NCBI GenBank assembly: GCA_016722525.1
Contig: JADKJB010000007.1
Coordinates: 280,455-344,454 of the forward strand
Source of the DNA: Bacteroidota bacterium
Lineage (GTDB): Bacteria; Bacteroidota; Bacteroidia; AKYH767-A; OLB10
Reading direction: 5' to 3'
Length of the DNA: 64,000 nt
The notes under the pieces are model-generated. The model saw nothing but the letters and a program-made list of their open reading frames with translations. It did no database searches and was not told the origin of the DNA. Position 1 is the stretch's first letter. Each line of letters begins with the position of its first letter. This document shows, in pieces, positions 57,501-64,000 of this stretch. The position numbers were made by a program, and so were the translations under genes.

Positions 57501-57605
57501 ATTTGTTCCTATTGAAACATTTATCGGATATTCTTCATAGTAATTTTGCGAAAATCCGACAAAAGTTGCTAGCACTAACAGAGTACAAATTAAAATCGGC
57601 TTCAT
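54527..57605 (-). CDS. T9SS-secreted Ig/PKD-like surface protein, frameshifted
   Basis: The restored protein has about 1025 residues. After a signal peptide (ending GFSQ), a repetitive region of about 300 residues describes short motifs such as FIIYDSYSHEFI and FYMYDPSIHQL. PKD/Ig-like modules with cysteine pairs follow (SICGPGNVLLQATSSSQ, YWYDTYQD). The T9SS type A domain closes it (ENGNFKIILTDQTGRE, NGIYIAKIES). The frame changes by +1 in the 56650-56690 interval, joining the N-terminal YDP-repeat region to VVYDPVSHIW. Predicted surface location; ligand unknown. Confidence 0.8.
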
Positions 57606-57729
57606 GATAAATTATTTTATGTTTTGATTTATATATAAATTGATTTCGGGAATTAATTTTTCAACCACCTGCTTACTAATCTGTTTTATTATCATGATTA
57701 CTAATTTCCATTTTTAATCATCCTTAATT

Positions 57730-58568
57730 TCAAAACCGATAACCCACACTCATCCCGGCCTCCACGGCTCTGGCGGTACGACTCATATATTGTGCATCGT
57801 AAAAATTGCTGCTGCTGTAAAATACCGAACTTGTTGTATAAAAGCCCATGGCCAGTGATAAAGATATACATAAATGTTTGCTGGGCATAAACAGCACACC
57901 GTTTTTAACTAACCAGCCATTGTATTGAACTTCCTCGATCTTATACATAAAAGGCATGGAGGGATTGTTCGTATATATGGTTGCCTGGTAGTTAATTACT
58001 CCATAGCCAAATGAGGGCCCCACAAAATAATTGACCTCTCCCCATTCAAAGGGGTACCAAAATAAATCTATTCCGGTGCTGAATATTTTATTTCTGTTGT
58101 AATAACCATATTCACCAATATCTAAGAATACATTTTGGGAATAATAATCAAAATATTGCTTTTGTCCTATTTCATTAGTGCCTGCTGAAACTGGGATACG
58201 AATTCCCAGATGGTTGTTCAACAACGTGTGCTCATAACCAGAGTTAGTTGCCCTAATAATAAATCACTGATTGTGAAGTAAACAAAATTCTGATGTTTTA
58301 ATTTCTTCCTTGGTGGCTTAATCAAAGCAGGAGGTTTCTCAAAAGCTTCTATCAATCCTGATGCATACACAATTTTTAATGCCTCTTTTTTCCTTATCAC
58401 GTATACCGGTCCGTCAGGGTAAGAGCTTAGTTTGTATTTGACTTCGGCATCACTAATCTCAAGAACTTTAACAACTAACTTCCCTTTACTTGCATGAAAT
58501 AAAGTATCCTGTGCCTGCACTTGCATCACAACTGAAAATAGCATCACCAGAAAAATATAAATCCGCAT
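57730..58568 (-). CDS. Beta-barrel protein with DGPxY N-terminal domain, frameshifted
   Basis: The restored protein has about 279 residues. A signal peptide (ending VQAQ) is followed by a small domain (KGKLVVKVLEISDAEVKYK, PDGPVYVIRKKEALKIVY) that commonly precedes barrels in Bacteroidota. An outer-membrane barrel comes next (NKIFSTGIDLFWYPFEWG, NYFVGPSFGYGVINY), with an aromatic end (VGYRF). The frame changes by -1 at 58238-58239 (GG on the minus strand); one G restores LGYEHTLLNNHLGI. It is a tandem paralogue of the next gene upstream. Confidence 0.8.
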
Positions 58569-58637
58569 TTTTTGTTTTATAAAGACTATGAAAAACTACC
58601 ACTACTTATTTTATTGCCGGAATTAAATTGTACTCTT

Positions 58638-59508
58638 TTAAAACTTATATCCTATATGCAAACCAAATTCCACTGCAAACAAATCTTCTATGTCGTAAAA
58701 TGAATTTGAGTTGGTATCATCATTTTTGGTTTGCTCCTGATAAAATCCGGCTCCAATAGTTAATGAAACATTGAAACTTTTTGTGGGTTGAAAAAGCATC
58801 CCATTCTTAAAAATAATTGCTCCATAACTTCCAATTTCCTTTTTAACCGTATAACTGACAGGTTGGGAGTATGTGGGTTCATAATATTTGTAGTAAAACT
58901 GCCCGAACTCAATACACGGTCCAATAAAATAACGAAGTGTCCCCTGACCGCCTGTGTAGTAATATAAATCCAACCCGGTGCTAAAAATTTTGTTCTTGTT
59001 ATAATAACCTGACTGATCCCATCCATCGGAATAATAATATTGATATGGACTGGACCCATTGGCACTGCTGATATGAGGTTCATTAAATCCTATCGATAGC
59101 GGCAGTTTAATGCCGAATTTACCAGTTTTAAGAATACGTTCGTAACCAATTGTTGCGAATCCGAAAAAAACATCGGAAATGGTTGCAGAAAAATAATTCC
59201 GTCCGTAATCTTTCACTCTGGGGTCCGACTTTACCTTGTCGGGAATTGCATAAACCTTTTTAGCTGAAATCGTATCTACAGTACCGTTTGCATATTTTAT
59301 CTTAGAAACTTGTCTCTTATCAAGAATGTAAAGCGGTCCGTCGGGATTATCCGTTTTTTTGAATTTTACATCGCGGTTATTTATCTCCAGAACTTTTGCA
59401 ATTATTCGGGTGTTGTTCATTTTGATGATGGTATCCTGTGCCTTTACAAAACTCTCGTACACAATACTATCAGCAGGCCTATTTGAAAAACTATTTTCTT
59501 TTGATCAT
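58638..59508 (-). CDS. Paralogous DGPxY-domain beta-barrel protein, frameshifted
   Basis: The restored protein has about 290 residues and is clearly related to the gene at 57.7 kb: RIIAKVLEINNRDVKFKK, PDGPLYILDKRQVSKIKY, FSATISDVFFGFATIGYERI and the end LHIGYKF. The apparent start at 59462 lacks a signal peptide. Two -1 changes, at 59448-59451 and 59494-59497, restore an ATG at 59508 and a normal signal peptide (MIKRKIVFQIGLLIVLC, ending KAQ). This strongly supports homopolymer contraction as the cause. Confidence 0.82.
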
Positions 59509-59823
59509 TCTTTGTGCATTTTAAAAGTATTCTGAAAATTTCAACTATTCCTCTGTAATGAACTCTACCACACCAAAGATAACTATCTCTTTGCCTTAAG
59601 AACTAATTTTTTGAATATGAATTTTTTGAGTCGTTTCTCCCTCAGGAGGTCAAATTTGTGAAAAGAATCAATTTAAATTAAATGATTGATTTTTAATACA
59701 TAACCAATGTTTAAATAGGCGATATAATGCCTATTTAGGTATCGTTTTTAGTCCCGAAAACTCTTTTCTTCGTAAGACATTACCAATCTTTTTGATCACC
59801 AAACTAAACGTTCGGAAATTAGA
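59509..59823. other. Intergenic region with a short inverted repeat
   Basis: About 315 bp with no gene. TAAATAGGC (59712-59720) and GCCTATTTA (59729-59737) form a perfect inverted repeat with an eight-base spacer, a possible operator or hairpin. Confidence 0.45.
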
Positions 59824-60123
59824 TCAGTTGATAAAATTAAACGCAATGAATACAATTATTGCCAAAATTCCGGTCAGTGAAATGATGAAAAAATAATCTG
59901 CAATATTTTCCAACCTCTTTTCTTGTTTAGGTTCATTTGTGCGAATAGACAAAAAAGAAAAGAAACAGGAAAAAGCGAGTAAAATAGCAACTACAGATGT
60001 TATTTCGTCAATAATGCTTGTCTCTGTTCTGTTGCTAATATGCAATGAAGTAATAACAAACAGACAAAATCCTAAGAGATTTGCTGCTGTATTTAAAATA
60101 TGTTGTGATGTGTTATTTGCCAT
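59824..60123 (-). CDS. Small membrane protein of unknown family
   Basis: This 99-residue protein has three membrane helices (LLGFCLFVITSLHI, IVAILLAFSCFFSF-like and FFIISLTGILAIIVFIAF). A conserved-looking SIRTNEPKQEKRLENIAD loop joins the second and third. I recall similar hypothetical proteins in other bacteria but no function. It stands alone. Confidence 0.7.
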   Translation of the reverse strand: MANNTSQHILNTAANLLGFCLFVITSLHISNRTETSIIDEITSVVAILLAFSCFFSFLSIRTNEPKQEKRLENIADYFFIISLTGILAIIVFIAFNFIN

Positions 60124-60182
60124 GAGACCTCATTGTGAGTTTCAGAATAAATCAATTTTATAGTTAACATACTTCGGTAAAA

Positions 60183-61216
60183 CTATTTTACTTCCGTCAA
60201 TGCTTTCGCAGAAATGGTTGCAATTTTTCCTGTTTTTCCGGAGAAAACAATCAGATCACCTTTTTTAGATTTTCTGATGGTATGAAAATTCTTCAGGTCA
60301 GAAACCGGTTCCCAATAATTTCCGGCATCGTAGGTAATATCAATTCCCGTTGGTCCTGTTGCCAGTGCAATTGTATCATTCACGAACATCACGCACTCTG
60401 TATCCTCGTGTTGGAATCGCTGGCCTTTGCCAACCGACACCGCCACTGGAAGTATAAAAAACATGATCGTTGGTGAGTGAGTCATTTTTATAATCGCCAC
60501 CTACAATAATCCCTTCATAATTATTTATGAAATCAAAAGAAAAAATACCCGTAGAACTTTCACCTTGCAAAATGGGTGTGTAAACCGGACTCCAGGTTTT
60601 TCCATAATTTTCTGATACCAACAACCGTGAAACTTTTCCACCGGTTGCAATTACAACTCTACAGTTTTCAAAACACCGAATGGTTGTTCCGCTGGCTGCG
60701 AAAGAGGCTTCACCTTCTTCCATTTCCGGAATTGACTCTTCAGGAAATTCACTCCAGGTTTTTCCGCCGTCAATGGTTTTAAGTAAAAGTAATTTTCCGG
60801 CAATAGGATCACCGAATGCAATTCCGGTTTTTTCATCCCAGAAATCAATTCCATCAATAAATGCATCTTTATGATTGTTGACATACACTTCCTGCCAGTT
60901 TTTACCTCCATCTTCCGTAAGGAAAATTTTTGCCGGCGATCCAACATTGGCGATAATTGCCTTGCGTGAATCAAAAGCATAAATGGATCGAAAATCAGCT
61001 TTTTCGTTTTCTGGAACGGTGATACAATCGAATGATTTTCCTCCGTTGATACTTTTGCAAACAGTTCCTAAAGTTCCGGAAGTCCATACAATTTGATCAT
61101 CCACTACCGCCAAACCTCTGAACGCAGAAGCAACAGGCAATTCCAACAATTTAAAATTATTTTGCTGGGCCTGTAGCTGAAGTGAAATTAAAAGCAATAA
61201 TGCATAGTACTTTCAT
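60183..61216 (-). CDS. BNR/YCF48-like beta-propeller protein, frameshifted
   Basis: The restored protein has about 344 residues: a signal peptide, then repeated bladed motifs ending in Asp boxes (KSINGGKSFD, LTEDGGKNWQEV, KTIDGGKTWSEF, VSENYGKTWSPV). This is the YCF48/BNR-type seven-bladed propeller, labelled oxidoreductase or photosystem-stability-like in databases. Two net +1 changes are inferred: near 60395-60402, joining RGY to ECVMFVND, and near 61205, giving a signal peptide from the ATG at 61216 that ends QAQ. The second shift is less certain. Probably exported; partner unknown. Confidence 0.77.
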
Positions 61217-61291
61217 GTTGTAAAGATATTCAATTCAACAAAGAAAATACAATCGCTCCTGTGAGAATTACATCTTCACTAATTTTGGTTA

Positions 61292-62833
61292 CTATGCCTG
61301 AATCCATGTCTTTGAAAAATAAATTCCGCTCGCAAATTCGCTACTTTGAAATTTTATTAGCTCCCGATGCAGTCTTAATCATTTTAAGAATTCTTCCATG
61401 AACATCACTAATTGTTAGTGTCATCGGTTTTGAAACCGTAATGGTGAGTTCATCTCCGGATGGATTTGGAAATATTTCCATAAAGGATGGGTTAATCAAA
61501 GTTGGTACCCCTGTGGTAGTATCTGTTTTCAACAACAGCAAGCCCACATCTTCGTTAATAGCAGAACCATATTCTACTGTACCGGAGAGAACAATTCTTC
61601 CATCTGCGGTAACCGCCATTGAATTTGCAAACTCATCAACATTTCCCGGAACAAGATTTTGTGTGATGAATCCAGTGGTGTTAAAAGAAAGGTCTAATGA
61701 ACCTGATGTATCAATTCGGGCTGCCATAAAATCATAGCCATTTGCAGCTTTTTCAACCGCACCGCCAATTAAAATTTTTTCATCGTTCAAAAGATAAAGA
61801 GAAAATACTTCATTATTTCCGGCTCCAATATTAACATTGAGTTTACCACCTGTTCCGAAATTTGAGTCGAGTAATCCGGTTTGCAAACATCTGGCAACAC
61901 CTGAATTCGTGATAGAGGATAAATGGTACCTGCAATAATAATCCTTTCGTCGCTATCGAGTTCCATACCATACATATCCATGCTACTTCCAAAACTGATG
62001 GATGTTGATCCAGTTCCATTAAAAGTATTATCCAGAGCGCCGGTGGAATCTATTTTCATGAGGATTACGTTTGAGCCGGCCGATCCTCCAAAAACAATTT
62101 TCCCATCTGAAAGCACCCTCACTCCGGTGGCAAATTCTGCAAAACCGGTAGGATTGAATAATTTTTTCCCATCACCATCAAATGAAGAAACCAGTTGTCC
62201 GTTTGGAGAAACTTTTATGACTGAAAAATCATTGTCAAGAGGAGTACCGCCGGTTCGGGTTGCGCCAACAACATAAATATTTCCCTGCGCATCGAAATCA
62301 AAATCGCTTGCCTGATCGGGTTGAGAACCGGCTCCGGTCATATCAACGAACAATACTCCGTTTCCGTTGAAGGTATTATCCAGAACACCATTCGTATCCA
62401 GTCTGCAAATCATTATATCCTGACTTGCTCCTCCATTCGTTCTTCCGCTATTTACAATCACAATTTTTCCATCACTATCAAATTTCAATTTAGGCGTTTG
62501 TCCACCAATCGAGCTTTGATTTCCCATACTCACATAACTTTTCCCATCGCCACTAAAAGTCGTATCGAAAGTACTGCTGAGGATGAATCGTGCAACACAA
62601 AGTTCAAAAAAGTTAGTAGATGGATTTTTGCTCAATCCCACCATTACCAGTTTTTGATCGGGTTGAATAGCACATCCAAATCCACGGTCAATATTATTAT
62701 AAAAAGTAAAAGTGGCTATTCCATTTCCATTGAAGGAAGAGTCGGGAAAATAATTCTGGGCAAACATATTTCCTGAAATAGTTATAAAACAAATAATAGT
62801 TGCCAGTGATCGAAGAAGGTAATGGTTTTTCAT
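61292..62833 (-). CDS. T9SS-secreted delta-60-repeat protein, frameshifted
   Basis: The restored protein has about 513 residues. After a signal peptide (NMFAQ) it carries at least seven delta-60 repeats of about 55 residues (DTTFSGDGKSYVSMG, LDNTFNGNGVLFVDM, LDNTFNGTGSTSISFG, LDSNFGTGGKLNVNIG). It ends with a T9SS type A domain (IFPNPSGDELTITVS, FASGIYFSKTW). It has a -1 change near 61906-61907 and a +1 change near 61345-61347; correcting the latter restores the normal domain end and the stop at 61292. A related T9SS propeller-like protein is at 20.9 kb. Confidence 0.82.
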
Positions 62834-62940
62834 AAATTTTATTGTCGTTTTGGTGTTCAGTATTACCAGCAATATTACCTATTTAAGGCTACTTACTTGT
62901 TAGAATTCTAACTACAATTATTTAAATGAGAAACCTAAAG

Positions 62941-63163
62941 TTACCCGGCATTTTTTCTTTTTTTACTGGAACTTTTGTCCTGCTCTGGCAAAGAGTGATA
63001 TTGGCCATAAATTAAGTGTTTCCTTTTTCGCTCTGCTCCATCCCTGTACGTGTTTCTCCCGATAAAATGCTTCGTCATTTCTATCAAATTCTTTGTGATA
63101 AACTAATTTAACAGGCAGGTGCTTCCATTTAAAATTGGCCCATTTCCATTTATTTGTGGGCAA
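62941..63163 (-). pseudogene. Truncated GIY-YIG endonuclease-like remnant
   Basis: The minus-strand fragment encodes LPVKLVYHKEFDRNDEAFYR and GWSRAKKETL, the C-terminal half of small GIY-YIG proteins. After a +1 change it ends as a charged tail (SLPEQDKSSSKKRKN). The N-terminal GIY/YIG half is missing, so it cannot be active. The rest of the 62834-63435 gap holds the mnmG control region and nothing else. Confidence 0.6.
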
Positions 63164-63306
63164 TGCTCAAGATGCTGCAATTAGTATAAAAGGTTTAAAC
63201 CCTGGCATCGTTGGCTGAGCCCAGCCGAAGCCGATCAGGTTCTAAATAGACTTCCATTTTAATCCCTTAAATGACAGCAGGTTACAAAACTCATTGAAAC
63301 ATTTAT

Positions 63307-63314
63307 TAACTTTG
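63307..63314 (+). promoter_or_regulatory. Candidate -7 element of mnmG
   Basis: TAACTTTG matches the phylum TAnnTTTG box about 120 bp upstream of mnmG. A TTG at the usual distance is not evident, so this is tentative. Confidence 0.35.
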
Positions 63315-63403
63315 CATTCAAATTGTTGATAAATTTGGATTTATAGCCTTGTATATCAACTAATTGTAAATTGCCTGTTAATAAATTCCTTAAACTCCTC
63401 TTA

Positions 63404-63419
63404 ATTTTCACGTGGAACA
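63404..63419. promoter_or_regulatory. parS-like centromere palindrome
   Basis: ATTTTCACGTGGAACA matches the ParB-binding consensus TGTTYCACGTGRAACA at all but its first two positions and keeps the central CACGTG. It lies 16 bp before the mnmG start. Confidence 0.65.
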
Positions 63420-63435
63420 TACTTCCTGAGAACCA

Positions 63436-64000
63436 ATGAATTATCCTGAATATGATGTTATAGTAGTTGGAGCCGGTCATGCCGGATGTGAGGCGGCGGC
63501 AGCAGCAGCAAATATGGGATCCAACGTTTTATTGGTGACCATGAACATGCAGACCATTGCACAGATGTCGTGCAACCCTGCTATGGGTGGCATTGCCAAA
63601 GGACAAATTGTTCGTGAGATAGATGCGTTGGGTGGATATTCAGGTATTGTGAGCGATCGATCGATGATTCAGTTTCGCATGTTGAATCGATCCAAAGGAC
63701 CTGCCATGTGGAGTCCGAGAACTCAAAATGATCGGATGAAGTTTGCTGAAGAATGGAGGTTGATGTTGGAACAGACTCCCAATGTTGACTTTTGGCAGGA
63801 TATGGTGAGTAGTTTGATTGTCGAAAACGGACAATTGAAAGGGGTTATTACCGGAATGGGTGTTGAGTTCAGGTCGAGGGCTGTGGTGCTAACCAACGGT
63901 ACTTTTTTAAACGGCTTAATTCATATTGGAGAAAAGAGATTTGGTGGAGGTAGAACTGGAGAAAAAGCCTCAACAGGAATCACCGAACAATTGCATTCTT
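63436..64000 (+). CDS. mnmG: tRNA uridine 5-carboxymethylaminomethyl modification enzyme MnmG, partial
   Basis: The first 188 codons of mnmG (gidA) run off the window. The FAD-binding start is VIVVGAGHAGCEAA, followed by NPAMGGIAKG, REIDALGG, NRSKGPAMWSPRTQNDR and TNGTFLNGLIHIG, all diagnostic. With MnmE, this enzyme makes the cmnm5 modification of wobble uridine in tRNA. The ATG at 63436 is chosen because the family starts a few residues before the FAD motif. The frame is clean here. A parS-like site sits just upstream. Confidence 0.95.
   Translation, partial: MNYPEYDVIVVGAGHAGCEAAAAAANMGSNVLLVTMNMQTIAQMSCNPAMGGIAKGQIVREIDALGGYSGIVSDRSMIQFRMLNRSKGPAMWSPRTQNDRMKFAEEWRLMLEQTPNVDFWQDMVSSLIVENGQLKGVITGMGVEFRSRAVVLTNGTFLNGLIHIGEKRFGGGRTGEKASTGITEQLHS

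Noticed and set aside
63181..63245. A tRNA or small RNA gene in the GC-rich stretch before mnmG
   Set aside because: GGCTGAGCCCAGCC forms only a four-base stem and no cloverleaf can be drawn.

Overview
The window looks like a chromosomal segment of a free-living member of the Bacteroidota. The DNA is AT-rich and ribosome-binding sites are weak: starts are usually preceded by A-rich stretches rather than GGAGG. At least six large proteins end in a type IX secretion (T9SS) type A sorting domain. Outer-membrane beta-barrels, DUF4142/YtxH/PA2169-type stress proteins, an SxtJ/DUF5989/carbamoyltransferase cluster and mnmG complete the picture. No rRNA, tRNA or CRISPR array was seen. I do not try to name a genus.

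Layout. 0-7.5 kb: two T9SS cargo proteins (an SdrD_B-repeat adhesin and a LamG-metallophosphoesterase with a higher-order Ig-like repeat array) flank a DUF4142 lipoprotein. 7.9-14.8 kb: an SDR/VOC pair, a RAYT transposase between two 234-bp REP-hairpin repeats, and a run of small DUF1801, DoxX, VOC and AHSA1 genes facing a DJ-1/AraC regulator. 14.8-19.6 kb: a minus-strand surface-polysaccharide cluster (O-antigen ligase, SGNH protein, carbamoyltransferase, SxtJ-like protein, DUF5989). 19.8-26.1 kb: an exported acetolactate decarboxylase, T9SS proteins and a decayed copy of a T9SS domain. 26.4-29.1 kb: a TPR histidine kinase and a LuxR-type regulator. 30.2-47.5 kb: a signalling and envelope-stress island with a sigma-54 activator, three stand-alone receivers, two multidomain kinases, PA2169-, YqgE-, YtxH-, holin-, YihY- and AI-2E-type proteins and a BamA-like barrel. 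47.8-54.5 kb: a porin-like protein, a DUF748 protein, a chimeric SDR/catalase ORF, a pirin, AHSA1/VOC proteins and a serine hydrolase. 54.5-63.2 kb: T9SS and beta-barrel proteins. The window ends inside mnmG, which has a parS-like palindrome just upstream.

The dominant oddity is that more than twenty genes are interrupted by single-base frame changes, most of which can be placed next to a short homopolymer. Two more genes carry single in-frame stops. A G/C homopolymer block sits at about 50.3 kb. The simplest reading is consensus error in a draft or metagenomic assembly, not mass gene decay. Interrupted genes are therefore annotated as single loci with the proposed shift positions given. The most interesting biology is the RAYT/REP element, the carbamoyltransferase-SxtJ-DUF5989-SGNH-ligase cluster, the phosphorelay-rich stress island and the parS-like site at mnmG.
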